In this document: in pieces, positions 6,559 to 17,019 of the stretch
Layout: each line of letters opens with the position of its first letter
Numbering within the stretch: position 1 is the stretch's first letter
NCBI GenBank assembly: GCA_900489925.1
Contig: UEHQ01000004.1
Span: 81,332-145,331 of the forward strand
Source of the DNA: Hyphomicrobiales bacterium
GTDB taxonomy: Bacteria > Pseudomonadota > Alphaproteobacteria > Rhizobiales > Rhizobiaceae
Length of the DNA: 64,000 nt
Direction of reading: 5' to 3'
Notes under the pieces: model-generated
Told to the model about the DNA's origin: nothing
What the model saw: only the letters and a program-made list of their open reading frames with translations
The model's database searches: none
Translations under genes and position numbers: made by a program

Positions 6559-7680
6559 ATGAGCAAGCTTTTCGAACCAACACAGGTCGGCGACATCGCC
6601 GTCAAGAACCGCATCGTCATGGCTCCGCTGACGCGCAACCGCTCCCCGGGCGCAGTTCCGAACGACCTGAACGTCGAATACTACCGCCAGCGCGCAACCG
6701 CCGGTCTTATCGTCACGGAGGCGAGCGCCATCACGCATCAGGGCCAAGGCTACGCGGACGTCCCCGGGCTCTATACCAAGGAAGCCCTCGACGGCTGGAA
6801 GCGCGTGACGTCGGCCGTGCATGAGGAAGGCGGCAGGATCGTCGTTCAGATGTGGCATGTCGGCCGTATCTCGCACACCACGCTGCAGCCGAATGGCGGC
6901 AAGCCCGTCTCCTCGACCAACACGGTCGCGAAGTCGAAGACGTACCTCGTCAACCCGGATGGCACCGGCAGCTTTGCCCCGACCTCCGAGCCGCGTGCGC
7001 TGGAAGCCTCGGAACTCGCCGGCATCGTCGAAGATTACCGCAAGGCAGCTCGCGCAGCGATCGAGGCCGGCTTCGATGGCGTCGAGATCCACGCTGCAAA
7101 CGGCTACCTGATCGACCAGTTCCTCCGCGACGGCATTAACGATCGCACCGACCAGTACGGCGGCTCGATCGAGAACCGCGCTCGCTTCCTGTTCGAGGTT
7201 GTCGATGTGATCACCAAGGAAATCGGCGCCCGCCGCACCGGCATCCGCATCTCGCCTGTGACGCCGGCCAACGACGCCGCGGACTCCAATCCGCAGCCGG
7301 TCTTCACATACGTGGTCGAGAAACTGGCCAAGTATGATCTCGCCTACGTACACGTCATCGAAGGCGCAACCGGCGGCGACCGTGCCTTCCAGCAGGGCGA
7401 CAAGCCCTTTGACTACCAGGCACTGCGCGCAGCCTACGAAAAGGCTGGCGGAAAGGCGAGCTGGATGGTCAACAACGGCTACGACCGCGAACTGGCGATC
7501 GATGCGGTTGAGAGCGGACGTGCGGATCTTGTCGCCTTCGGCAAGCCGTTCATCGCCAACCCGGATCTGGTTCAGCGTCTGAAGAACAACCTTCCCCTCG
7601 CCGGCCTCGATCAGGCAACCCTCTACGGAGGCGGCTCGAAGGGTTATGTTGATTATCCCGCATTGGAAGCGGCCGCCTGA
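6559..7680 (+). CDS. Old yellow enzyme / NADH:flavin oxidoreductase (NemA-like)
   Basis: FMN-dependent ene-reductase of 373 residues, TIM-barrel fold. Visible family motifs are IVMAPLTRNRS (~19-29), the HVGRISH stretch, EIHAANGYLIDQFLRDGIN with the substrate-binding H..N pair, YGGSIENRARF and GKPFIANPDLVQRL near the C terminus. The family reduces activated alkenes, nitro compounds and N-ethylmaleimide. It starts 28 bp after the MFS gene with a good AAAGGA site, making it the third gene of the ArsR-controlled cluster. Export plus reduction of an electrophilic compound is the likely joint role. A terminator follows. Confidence 0.9.
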   Translation: MSKLFEPTQVGDIAVKNRIVMAPLTRNRSPGAVPNDLNVEYYRQRATAGLIVTEASAITHQGQGYADVPGLYTKEALDGWKRVTSAVHEEGGRIVVQMWHVGRISHTTLQPNGGKPVSSTNTVAKSKTYLVNPDGTGSFAPTSEPRALEASELAGIVEDYRKAARAAIEAGFDGVEIHAANGYLIDQFLRDGINDRTDQYGGSIENRARFLFEVVDVITKEIGARRTGIRISPVTPANDAADSNPQPVFTYVVEKLAKYDLAYVHVIEGATGGDRAFQQGDKPFDYQALRAAYEKAGGKASWMVNNGYDRELAIDAVESGRADLVAFGKPFIANPDLVQRLKNNLPLAGLDQATLYGGGSKGYVDYPALEAAA

Positions 7681-7699
7681 TCGCAGCGATCCGAACGAC

Positions 7700-7730
7700 G
7701 AAATCCCGCCCAACGGCGGGATTTCTTTTT
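7700..7730 (+). terminator. Rho-independent terminator after the ene-reductase gene
   Basis: Stem GAAATCCCGCC / GGCGGGATTTC with a four-base loop followed by a T-rich tract (7721-7730). Confidence 0.85.
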
Positions 7731-7755
7731 CAGACACGCCGGGTAGCATACGGCC

Positions 7756-8559
7756 ATGTTCGAATCTTCTCTCGCGCGTTGGCAGCTGATCGCGGACGGC
7801 GACCCCATCGTTACCCATTGCAGCCATTTGCTGCCCGTGCGCTGGCACGGCAAGCCGGCAATGCTAAAGATTGCCCATGACGATGCCGAGCGAGCAGGCG
7901 GGGCGCTGATGAAGTGGTGGGATGGTATCGGCGCCGCCAAGGTCTACGCCCATAGCGAGGAAGCCATATTGCTTGAGCGCGCCACGGGCAGCCGCTCCCT
8001 GCTGGCGATGGCGATGAATGGCGAGGACGATCAGGCAAGCAGGCTTATCTGCCAGACGGCAGCAAAGCTGCACGCTCCCCGCGCCAAACCACACCCGGCA
8101 CTCATTCCGCTGCACCATTGGTTCCGAGAGCTTGAGCCGGCCGCGCGGACATATGGCGGCGTCCTCTCGCATTCGAGCAGGATAGCCACGGCACTTCTTG
8201 CCGAGCCTCGTGATCCCATCGCTCTCCATGGCGACATCCACCACAGCAATATTCTCGACTTCGAGGAGCATGGCTGGCTGGCGATCGACCCCAAGGGCCT
8301 GATCGGTGAGCGCGGCTTCGACTTCGCCAACATCTTCGCCAATCACGACCTGCCGAGCACCAGCCAGCCCGCTCGAATGGAACGGCAACTCGCGATCGTC
8401 ACCACAGAGGCCGACCTCGACCCCATGCGCACGCTGCGCTGGATCATCGCCTATGCGGGCCTATCGGCGGCCTGGTTCCTCGGCGACGGCTCGACAGAAG
8501 CGGCCGAAAGCCCGCTGACCGTCGCCCGCATTGCAACAGCCATATTGGAGCGAGGCTAG
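7756..8559 (+). CDS. Aminoglycoside 6-phosphotransferase / hydroxyurea kinase-like protein
   Basis: A 267-residue kinase-fold protein related to the APH(6)/hydroxyurea phosphotransferase family (streptomycin 6-kinase type). It shows a GGALMKWWDG region, the catalytic loop HGDIHHSNILD (~155-165) and the metal-binding IDPKGLIGERGFDFAN segment (~174-189), which is the classical Brenner plus DxD arrangement. The ancestral role of such chromosomal copies is uncertain; streptomycin or hydroxyurea phosphorylation would have to be shown. Its tail overlaps the opposing SDR gene by 4 bp (the palindrome CTAG supplies both stops). It stands alone behind a terminator, so it probably has its own promoter. 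Confidence 0.82.
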   Translation: MFESSLARWQLIADGDPIVTHCSHLLPVRWHGKPAMLKIAHDDAERAGGALMKWWDGIGAAKVYAHSEEAILLERATGSRSLLAMAMNGEDDQASRLICQTAAKLHAPRAKPHPALIPLHHWFRELEPAARTYGGVLSHSSRIATALLAEPRDPIALHGDIHHSNILDFEEHGWLAIDPKGLIGERGFDFANIFANHDLPSTSQPARMERQLAIVTTEADLDPMRTLRWIIAYAGLSAAWFLGDGSTEAAESPLTVARIATAILERG

Positions 8560-9566
8560 GACGGTTGTCGCCTGAGCCGAGCCTGAACGCCGGCCACCGG
8601 CACCTCCGGCAGACAGCCCAATGCCGCCAGCGACGCTCTCACCGCCTCGTCGATCGGCGTATGCGGTTCCTCGCCAAGCTCTGCTACGAGCCGGTCGTTC
8701 GCCATCCGCAGCGGTTCGCGCCAGAGATAGCGCATCTCCTTCAGCTCGCGCATAAATGTCACGAAGGGTGCGGCGAGCGGCACGATCCACCAGGGAAACG
8801 CCCGGACTTTCGCCTTTCCTCCGACAGCCCGGTTGATTGCGGCGGCCATCATGCTGCCGTCCGCATCCCAGAAGCCATTCATGTGATAGACCGCAAATGC
8901 CGGCAGCGTGGCCGCCCGCTCGACAAGACGGACCATTGTTTCCGCCACATCGGGAAGATAGGCCCACTGGTGGCCGACGCCGCGCCTTGCAGGGTTCTTG
9001 ATCACTGTAACAGGCTTTGCCGGCGTGACCATGCCCTGCGAAAACCAGCTGTTTGCAGCATTGGCACCGAAAAAGTCGCCGGCACGCACGATAATCACGC
9101 CGACGCCATTCTGGGACGCCACCTGCAGGCGGCGTTCCATTTCGACGCGGATCGCACCCTTCTTCGTCACCGGATGCTGAGGACTGTCTTCGCGTAACGT
9201 CGGAAACGCGTCGGGTCCGAAGTTGTAGATCGTGCCCGGCAGAAGGATGAGTGCGCCGTATTCCCGTGCAGCGGCAATCGTGTTGTCGAGCATCGGAAGC
9301 ACCAGCTTTTCCCAGTCCCGATAGCCGGGAGGATTGACCGCATGCACAATCAGATCGACACCCCTCGCCGCTTCCATGACATCGCCGGTGTTCATCGCAT
9401 CGCCGTGAAGCCATTCGAAGCCGGTCTTGTTAGTTCCGGCCTTGGTCGGATTGCGATGCATTGCCCTGATCTGCCAACCAGCGCTCATGAGCTTACGTGC
9501 AACCTCGCCGCCAATCCCGCCTGTGGCACCGAGAACAAGAGCAATCTTCTGTCTTTTGTCGGTCAT
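8556..9566 (-). CDS. NAD(P)-dependent epimerase/SDR-family protein
   Basis: Extended or atypical short-chain dehydrogenase of 336 residues. The N-terminal Rossmann motif LVLGATGGIGGEVARKL (~10-26) is intact. The usual YxxxK pair is not obvious: the expected region reads GTIYNFGP, so an atypical NmrA-like or sugar-nucleotide-like member is possible. It is transcribed divergently from a LysR-type regulator 92 bp away, the usual arrangement for a regulator and its target. Substrate unknown. Confidence 0.8.
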   Translation of the reverse strand: MTDKRQKIALVLGATGGIGGEVARKLMSAGWQIRAMHRNPTKAGTNKTGFEWLHGDAMNTGDVMEAARGVDLIVHAVNPPGYRDWEKLVLPMLDNTIAAAREYGALILLPGTIYNFGPDAFPTLREDSPQHPVTKKGAIRVEMERRLQVASQNGVGVIIVRAGDFFGANAANSWFSQGMVTPAKPVTVIKNPARRGVGHQWAYLPDVAETMVRLVERAATLPAFAVYHMNGFWDADGSMMAAAINRAVGGKAKVRAFPWWIVPLAAPFVTFMRELKEMRYLWREPLRMANDRLVAELGEEPHTPIDEAVRASLAALGCLPEVPVAGVQARLRRQPS

Positions 9567-9658
9567 TCAAACCTCCATCACATTCGATGGACCGACTATG
9601 CGCCGACATCAACATAAACAAAATTGACGAAAATCGTGCAGCCGTTATACATATTTTT

Positions 9659-10570
9659 ATGGACATGGAGCCGAACTGGGATTTTTACCGCACCTTGCTG
9701 GCAGTGCTCCAGCACGGTTCGCTTTCTGCCGCAGCCCGCGAACTCGGGCTGACGCAGCCGACCATTGGTCGTCACATCGATGCGCTCGAAGACACCATCG
9801 GCACCCAGCTCTTTGTCCGCTCATCGAACGGATTGCTGCCGACCGAAGCAGCTCTGGAGCTACGCCCCTATGCCGAGGCCCTGGCGGCAACATCCGCAGC
9901 GCTGCTGCGCACGGCATCCGGCAGTCGCGGCCGCGTTGGAGGTACGGTTCGCATCAGCGCGAGCGAAGTGATCGGCGTGGAAGTGTTGCCGCGGATCCTC
10001 GTCCCCCTCATGGACGCCTATCCGGATCTAGACATCGAACTGTCCGCGTCGGACGCCATCGAGGATCTGCTGAACCGCGAGGCCGATATTGCGATCCGTA
10101 TGACCGCCCCTGCCCAGGATGCGCTCGTCGCGCAGCGCATCGGCAATATCCCGCTCGCCTTTCACGCGCACCGTCGTTACCTCGACAAATATGGAAGGCC
10201 GCAGTCTCTCGACGATCTTGCCGGCCACCGCCTCATCGGCTTCGATCGCCAGACCGCCTATATCCGCAGCCTCGTCAAGCAATTCCGGATCCCCCAAGAC
10301 ATCGACTTTTCCTTCAAGGCCGATAGCCCGCTCGCGCAGCTTTCGGCCATCCGCGCCGGCCTTGGGATCGGCATCTGCCAGAATGGGCTTGCGGCACAAG
10401 ACCTCGATCTGGAGCATATCCTGGCCGACGTCTTCGAGATACCGCTCGGAACATGGGTGGTCATGCACGAGAGCATCAGGACGACGCCACGCTATCGCGT
10501 CACATTCGATGCGCTGGTGGAAGGCTTGACGGATTATGTGAGGAAAACAGGGCGCAGAAGTCCCGCCTGA
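9659..10570 (+). CDS. LysR-type transcriptional regulator
   Basis: A 303-residue LysR regulator with an N-terminal winged helix-turn-helix (GSLSAAARELGLTQPTIGRHI at ~19-39) and a PBP-like effector domain starting near VGGTVRISASEVIG. In-frame sequence upstream (from 9497) lacks homology and would run into the divergent gene, so ATG 9659 (or 9665) is the likely start. The divergent SDR gene is the probable target. The 92-bp intergenic region is AT-rich just upstream of the start. Confidence 0.87.
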   Translation: MDMEPNWDFYRTLLAVLQHGSLSAAARELGLTQPTIGRHIDALEDTIGTQLFVRSSNGLLPTEAALELRPYAEALAATSAALLRTASGSRGRVGGTVRISASEVIGVEVLPRILVPLMDAYPDLDIELSASDAIEDLLNREADIAIRMTAPAQDALVAQRIGNIPLAFHAHRRYLDKYGRPQSLDDLAGHRLIGFDRQTAYIRSLVKQFRIPQDIDFSFKADSPLAQLSAIRAGLGIGICQNGLAAQDLDLEHILADVFEIPLGTWVVMHESIRTTPRYRVTFDALVEGLTDYVRKTGRRSPA

Positions 10571-10600
10571 CCAACTGTTCAGACAGAAGTTGCCATATGG

Positions 10601-10882
10601 TCAAGCACCCGGAGAAGCTTCAGCCGAACGGGTCTTCCAGTTTCCGTCGACCACTTCGGTCTCCGGTCTGTCACCGCCCTCGGCATATTCTTCATGCCAT
10701 TTTCCCTTGTCGTCCTGCCAGCTGATCTCAGCGGAATCGCCGCCGACCTGCTGTTCGGCCGCCACGATGCGAGCAGCTTCAAGCGCTTCGGAATGTGTCG
10801 GGAATGCCTCGGAATACACATCTCCCAGCCGGTAGGCCCAGCCCCCGTCATGCGGGACGACTTCATAGACCACCTTGACCAT
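10601..10882 (-). CDS. DUF2188 domain protein
   Basis: A 93-residue soluble protein with a DUF2188-like core (VVPHDGGWAYRLGDVYSEAFPTHSEALEAARIVA). Small proteins of this kind occur widely in Rhizobiales with no assigned function. The start ATG at 10882 was chosen over longer in-frame possibilities because of its AGAGGAG ribosome-binding site. The C terminus is charged and likely disordered. It is convergent with the LysR gene, with 30 bp between them. Confidence 0.75.
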   Translation of the reverse strand: MVKVVYEVVPHDGGWAYRLGDVYSEAFPTHSEALEAARIVAAEQQVGGDSAEISWQDDKGKWHEEYAEGGDRPETEVVDGNWKTRSAEASPGA

Positions 10883-11086
10883 GCATTTCACTCCTCTTCT
10901 TTTCTGCTCACCCGAACACCGACCGGACTGAATCCAGTTCCGCCGCGGGCCGTGGCAAGAAAACGAGGGGCGCCGCGATATGCTTCCGGCTGACCGATGC
11001 GTTAGTATTCCATTAAATCGCCCAGACTGCAAACCACGCGGATCAAGCCGGTCACTTGATATGTAAAATCATCGCCTTAGACTTGA

Positions 11087-12211
11087 GTGGTGAATCAAAA
11101 TCGGAGCCGTCCCTTGGCGATTGCGTCGCGCTTGAAAGACGAAAGATATCTCCTCGTGGCGCTCGTCGTCGGGGTGATCGCCTTCACCACGGAACATGCT
11201 GTCCTCGAGATGGGGCAAGGCGTGGTGCTGGGCGCGGCAGCAGCCCTCGTCGGCACGATCGTGCTGGCATCGATGCGCGTCGCCCATCACGCGGAAATCC
11301 TCGCGGTCAAGGTCGGCGATCCCTACGGAACGATGATCCTGACCCTCTCCGCCGTGGCGGTCGAGGTTATCATCCTCGCCATCATGATGAGCGGCGAAGG
11401 TTCCCCCACCCTCGTCCGCGACACGATTTATTCCGCCCTGATGCTCGACATCAACGGCATCCTGGGGCTGGCAGCCCTCCTCGGCGGCCTCAAGCACGGC
11501 GAGCAGCCCTATAATGACAACTCCGGCAAGACCTACGGCGTCATGATCCTGACGGCGATGGGGATATCGATGATCGTTCCGGAATTCGTGCCGGATGACA
11601 AATGGCACTATTACTCGGCCTTCACGATCGTCGCCATGATTGCCCTCTATGGATTGTTTCTGCGAATGCAGGTCGGCCAGCACAGCTATTTCTTCAGCTA
11701 CAGCTATCCGCGCGCCGAACGAAAGAAAGACGCCCCCGATGACGATCATGAAGAGGAATCGGCAACGGCCTCCATCGTGACCATTCTCGTCGGCGTCGTT
11801 ATCATCGGCGTGCTGGCGGAATTCATGTCCACCTTCATGACGTCGGGCCTGAGAGGCACCGGCGCGCCGATCGCCCTCACCGCCATCGTTGTCGCCGCGA
11901 TCTCGGCGGCGCCCGAGATCCTGACAGCGTTGCGCGCCGCGCTACGCAATCGAATGCAGGCGACCGTCAATATCGCCATGGGCGCTTCCCTCTCGACCGT
12001 GATCCTGACGGTACCGGTCATGGAGGGCATCGCGCTTTACACCGGCCAGCCTTTCGTGATGGCCATGACCCCGGTGCAGACCGTAATGGTCGCCATCACT
12101 CTCATCGCCGCGGCCATCAACCTGAACGACGGGGAAACGAACGCGATCGAAGGGATGACCCACTTCATCCTCTTCGCGACCTTCCTCATGCTATCTGTAT
12201 TGGGGCTTTGA
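11087..12211 (+). CDS. chaA: Calcium/proton antiporter, ChaA type
   Basis: CaCA-superfamily cation/H+ antiporter, up to 374 residues with about 11 hydrophobic segments. The two alpha-repeat signatures are visible: GTMILTLSAVAVEVIILA near 85-103 and AAISAAPEILTALRAAL near 265-282, carrying the conserved ion-binding glutamates. An acidic loop (DAPDDDHEEE) between the halves is typical. The inner-membrane role is extrusion of Ca2+ (or Na+/K+) in exchange for H+. The start is uncertain: GTG 11087 has no ribosome-binding site, whereas TTG 11114 has GGAG seven bases upstream and would give 365 residues, close to the E. coli length. Confidence 0.9.
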   Translation: MVNQNRSRPLAIASRLKDERYLLVALVVGVIAFTTEHAVLEMGQGVVLGAAAALVGTIVLASMRVAHHAEILAVKVGDPYGTMILTLSAVAVEVIILAIMMSGEGSPTLVRDTIYSALMLDINGILGLAALLGGLKHGEQPYNDNSGKTYGVMILTAMGISMIVPEFVPDDKWHYYSAFTIVAMIALYGLFLRMQVGQHSYFFSYSYPRAERKKDAPDDDHEEESATASIVTILVGVVIIGVLAEFMSTFMTSGLRGTGAPIALTAIVVAAISAAPEILTALRAALRNRMQATVNIAMGASLSTVILTVPVMEGIALYTGQPFVMAMTPVQTVMVAITLIAAAINLNDGETNAIEGMTHFILFATFLMLSVLGL

Positions 12212-12370
12212 AGCAGCACTCGGCTGAGACAAACAAACTCGTCTCGCCTTGGCGCACATCGCTCAATCCAGCCGCCACATGGGGTGCATCAACTCGCAAG
12301 TTTCCTTGATACTTATTTAAGCTATCGCCGATAAAAGATGAAAACTTGAACCGAGGTGGAGAGCTAAACG

Positions 12371-13009
12371 ATGCGGGTCAATGCTATTACGTCGGCCCCG
12401 TCCCTGCCACTTGTGGTCGACATTGTAGAAAAGTCCCTCCTGCTCATCGCCTGCGTGGCCGTCTGGTGGCGTGTTGTGCCGCACATGGCCGGCGCCTCGG
12501 CGATCATCGATACGCTGGTGCTGACATCGGAGGCCGTTGCGGTCCTCTTCATTCTTTTGCGGCGTCCAACCAAGACGCTGTCCCGCAATCCCCGGGATTG
12601 GGCCTTCACAGCGATCGGCACATTTAGTCCGCTTCTCGTCGCCCCGAGTGCTGCCGAACCGATTGCACCGATCGCGGTAGCGCTCTTCTTCACGATCGCC
12701 GGCTTCTTTTTGCAGATCTCGGCAAAGCTGGCGCTGCGGCGCAGCTTCGGGCTCGCCCCCGCCAATCGCGGCGTCAAGATCGGCGGACCCTACCAGTTGC
12801 TGCGTCACCCCATGTATGCAGGCTACCTGCTGACGCACATCGCCTTCCTGACAGTCCACCCAAGCATCTGGAACCTGCTCGTCTATTCTACCTGCCTTGT
12901 CGCCCAGTGCTTCCGTATCCTGGCCGAAGAAAGGATCCTTGGCGAGGATGCCGCCTACCGCGACTTCGCCAAGTCGACGCGATATCGCCTGATCCCATTC
13001 GTCTTCTAG
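12371..13009 (+). CDS. Isoprenylcysteine carboxyl methyltransferase (ICMT)/PEMT-like membrane protein
   Basis: A 212-residue membrane protein with hydrophobic segments near 15-35, 48-62, 80-118 and 150-180. The C-terminal ICMT/PEMT signature is present: GPYQLLRHPMYAGYLL (~138-153) followed by EERILGEDAAYRDFAKSTRYRLIPFVF, the S-adenosylmethionine-binding region. In bacteria the substrate of such methyltransferases is unknown, since protein prenylation is absent; lipid methylation is possible. GTGGAG precedes the ATG. A bidirectional terminator separates it from aatA. Confidence 0.8.
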   Translation: MRVNAITSAPSLPLVVDIVEKSLLLIACVAVWWRVVPHMAGASAIIDTLVLTSEAVAVLFILLRRPTKTLSRNPRDWAFTAIGTFSPLLVAPSAAEPIAPIAVALFFTIAGFFLQISAKLALRRSFGLAPANRGVKIGGPYQLLRHPMYAGYLLTHIAFLTVHPSIWNLLVYSTCLVAQCFRILAEERILGEDAAYRDFAKSTRYRLIPFVF

Positions 13010-13033
13010 ACCCGGCACACAACCGTTCCAAAC

Positions 13034-13067
13034 AAAAGCCCGCCTGGAAAAAACCAGGCGGGCTTTT
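13034..13067. terminator. Bidirectional terminator
   Basis: Perfect 14-bp stem AAAAGCCCGCCTGG / CCAGGCGGGCTTTT with an A6 loop, placed between the convergent ICMT-like gene and aatA. It supplies a T-run in both directions. Confidence 0.9.
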
Positions 13068-13090
13068 GCTATTGGGTGTTCTGAAACGGC

Positions 13091-14667
<1,577 letters not shown>

Positions 14668-17019
14668 ATGTTTGTGGAAGACGAAGTTGTCATAGGGCGC
14701 CTGCGCGCCCGCCGCGTTTCAATGTCATTGTTGATTGCATTCGTGGCGTTTGCCGCCTCGATCCTGATGACGTTCGGGCTGGTGACCGTCGCCTACGCCG
14801 ACGACGGGCAGCCAAAGAGCGGACAGCTCGCCGGCCTCGTCCGCCCGAACGACGTCAACAGCGGCTCCCTGCTCTTCCCGGCAAAAGAACCCGGTTTCTT
14901 CGTCGAGGCGCCGCGTCTGAAGACCGACGTCCAGATGGACGTGTCCGGACCGGTCGCGCGCATCAAGGTCACGCAGCGCTTCCAGAACCCCAGCAAGGGC
15001 TGGGTGGAAGGCACCTACGTCTTCCCTCTCCCCGAAAACTCGGCGGTCGACGTCCTCAAGATGCAGATCGGCGAACGGTTCATCGAGGGGCAGATCAAGC
15101 CGAGGCAGGAAGCCCGCAAAATTTACGAGCAGGCAAAGGCGGAAGGAAAGAAGGCCGCGCTTCTCGAGCAACAGCGCCCCAACATCTTCACCAATCAGGT
15201 CGCCAATATCGGCCCCGGCGAAACCATCGTCGTTCAGATCGAATACCAGCAAGCCGTCCACCAGAGCGGCGGCGAATTCTCGTTGCGCTTCCCGATGGTC
15301 GTGGCCCCTCGCTACAATCCGGCCCCGATCGTGCAGACGGTGGAGTTCAACAATGGCGCAGGCTTCGCAGTGCCGACGGATCCCGTCGAAAACCGCGAAA
15401 AGATCGAAGCACCAGTGCTCGACCCGCGTGAAAACGCCAAGATCAACCCGGTCGCCCTCACCGTGAACTTGAAAGCAGGCTTCCCCGTTGGCGACGTCAG
15501 ATCCTCGTTCCATGATGTCGATATCAAGCAGGACGGCGACCAGAACCGCACGATTTCGCTGAAGGGCGACAGCGTTCCGGCCGACAAGGACTTCGAGCTG
15601 ACCTGGAAGGCCTCGGCAGGAAAGACGCCGAGCGCCGGCCTGTTCCGCGAAGTCCTGAACGGCAAGACCTACCTGCTCGCTTTCGTCACCCCGCCCGCAA
15701 CGCCGGACACCGCCGCCGCGCCCGCCAAGCGTGAAGTCGTTTTCGTCATCGACAACTCGGGCTCGATGTCCGGCCCGTCGATCGAACAGGCAAAGGCAAG
15801 CCTTGCACTCGCAATCTCCAAACTCAACCCCGACGATCGGTTCAATGTCATCCGCTTCGACGATACGATGACGGACTATTTCAACGGTCTCGTAGCAGCC
15901 TCCCCCGACAATCGCGAAAAGGCGATCGCCTTTGTCAGGGGCCTGACGGCGGACGGCGGCACCGAGATGCTTCCGGCCCTTCAGGATGCGCTGCGCAACC
16001 AGGGCCCCGTCGCGGCCGGCGCGCTTCGTCAGGTCGTATTCCTGACGGACGGCGCGATCGGCAACGAGCAGCAACTCTTCATGGAAATTGCGCAGAGCCG
16101 TGGCGATGCCCGGGTCTTCACGGTCGGCATCGGCTCGGCACCGAACTCCTATTTCATGACGAAGGCCGCCGAGATGGGGCGCGGCACATTTACCCAGATC
16201 GGCTCATCCGATCAGGTCGCGAGCCGGATGGGCGAGCTCTTCACCAAGCTCCAGAACCCGGCGATGACAGACATCGCCGCGACATTCGATGGCGTGAAGG
16301 CCGAAGACATCACGCCAAACCCGATGCCTGATCTTTACGCTGGCGAACCTGTGGTGCTCACCGCCGAGCTGCCGGAGGAGAAGCCTGCCGGCAAGCTCCA
16401 AATCATCGGAAAGACGGGCGCGCAGCCGTGGCGCGTCGACATGGACATCGCCAATGCAGCCGACGGCCAGGGGATCTCGAAGCTCTGGGCGCGCCGCAAG
16501 ATCGACGATCTCGAAGCCCGCTCCTACGAGCGGCAAGACCCCACATCGCTCGACAAGGACGTCGAAAGCGTCGCGCTTGCACACCACCTCGTCTCTCGCA
16601 TGACCAGCCTCGTTGCCGTCGACGTCACGCCCTCGCGCCCTGCCGGTGAGCCGGTCAACACGGCAAAGGTGCCGCTGAACCTGCCCGAAGGCTGGGATTT
16701 CGAGAAGGTGTACGGTGAGCCGGCACCCGCACCGATCTCGCCAAGCAGCACGCCGGATCACGCCATGGCGGCACCGCAACAGGAGTTTGCGCAACTGGCC
16801 GAGGCGCGGATGGCTGCGGCACCGACGGCGAAAGCGGCCGGGTTGATTGCCCAGCGCTCGGCGTCCGTCAAGCTGCCGCAAACGGCGACCCGCGCCGACG
16901 AGCAGATCATGCGCGGCTTGACCATGCTGCTGCTGGCCTTGACGGCGGCAAGCGGGTTGGCCGTCTGGCGTCGCAGAGTGCGCGGCATTTTCGCAGGAGC
17001 CAAGCCGCATGACCGGTAG
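14668..17019 (+). CDS. VIT-VWA protein, class GN sortase target
   Basis: A 783-residue exported protein. A hydrophobic signal/anchor lies at ~19-43 and a vault inter-alpha-trypsin (VIT) domain at ~60-200 (VTQRFQNPSKGWVEGTYVFPLP). A von Willebrand A domain at ~355-535 carries the MIDAS motif FVIDNSGSMSG. The C terminus is a complete sorting signal: LPQTA at 736-740, a hydrophobic stretch and a WRRRVR basic tail. This is the architecture of the family named 'marine proteobacterial sortase target protein'. ATG 14668 has a GAGGGA site; the upstream 30 codons lack family sequence. The sortase gene overlaps its end by 11 bp, so the two are translationally coupled. Function of the anchored protein is unknown; adhesion is a reasonable guess. 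Confidence 0.9.
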   Translation: MFVEDEVVIGRLRARRVSMSLLIAFVAFAASILMTFGLVTVAYADDGQPKSGQLAGLVRPNDVNSGSLLFPAKEPGFFVEAPRLKTDVQMDVSGPVARIKVTQRFQNPSKGWVEGTYVFPLPENSAVDVLKMQIGERFIEGQIKPRQEARKIYEQAKAEGKKAALLEQQRPNIFTNQVANIGPGETIVVQIEYQQAVHQSGGEFSLRFPMVVAPRYNPAPIVQTVEFNNGAGFAVPTDPVENREKIEAPVLDPRENAKINPVALTVNLKAGFPVGDVRSSFHDVDIKQDGDQNRTISLKGDSVPADKDFELTWKASAGKTPSAGLFREVLNGKTYLLAFVTPPATPDTAAAPAKREVVFVIDNSGSMSGPSIEQAKASLALAISKLNPDDRFNVIRFDDTMTDYFNGLVAASPDNREKAIAFVRGLTADGGTEMLPALQDALRNQGPVAAGALRQVVFLTDGAIGNEQQLFMEIAQSRGDARVFTVGIGSAPNSYFMTKAAEMGRGTFTQIGSSDQVASRMGELFTKLQNPAMTDIAATFDGVKAEDITPNPMPDLYAGEPVVLTAELPEEKPAGKLQIIGKTGAQPWRVDMDIANAADGQGISKLWARRKIDDLEARSYERQDPTSLDKDVESVALAHHLVSRMTSLVAVDVTPSRPAGEPVNTAKVPLNLPEGWDFEKVYGEPAPAPISPSSTPDHAMAAPQQEFAQLAEARMAAAPTAKAAGLIAQRSASVKLPQTATRADEQIMRGLTMLLLALTAASGLAVWRRRVRGIFAGAKPHDR

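Noticed and set aside
5349..6638. Long minus-strand open frame opposite the MFS gene
   Set aside because: Charged, Gly/Arg/Asp-rich shadow translation, no homology; the + strand has a clear transporter.
6481..7848. 455-codon minus-strand frame opposite the ene-reductase
   Set aside because: Shadow of a GC-rich gene; the old-yellow-enzyme motifs are on the + strand.
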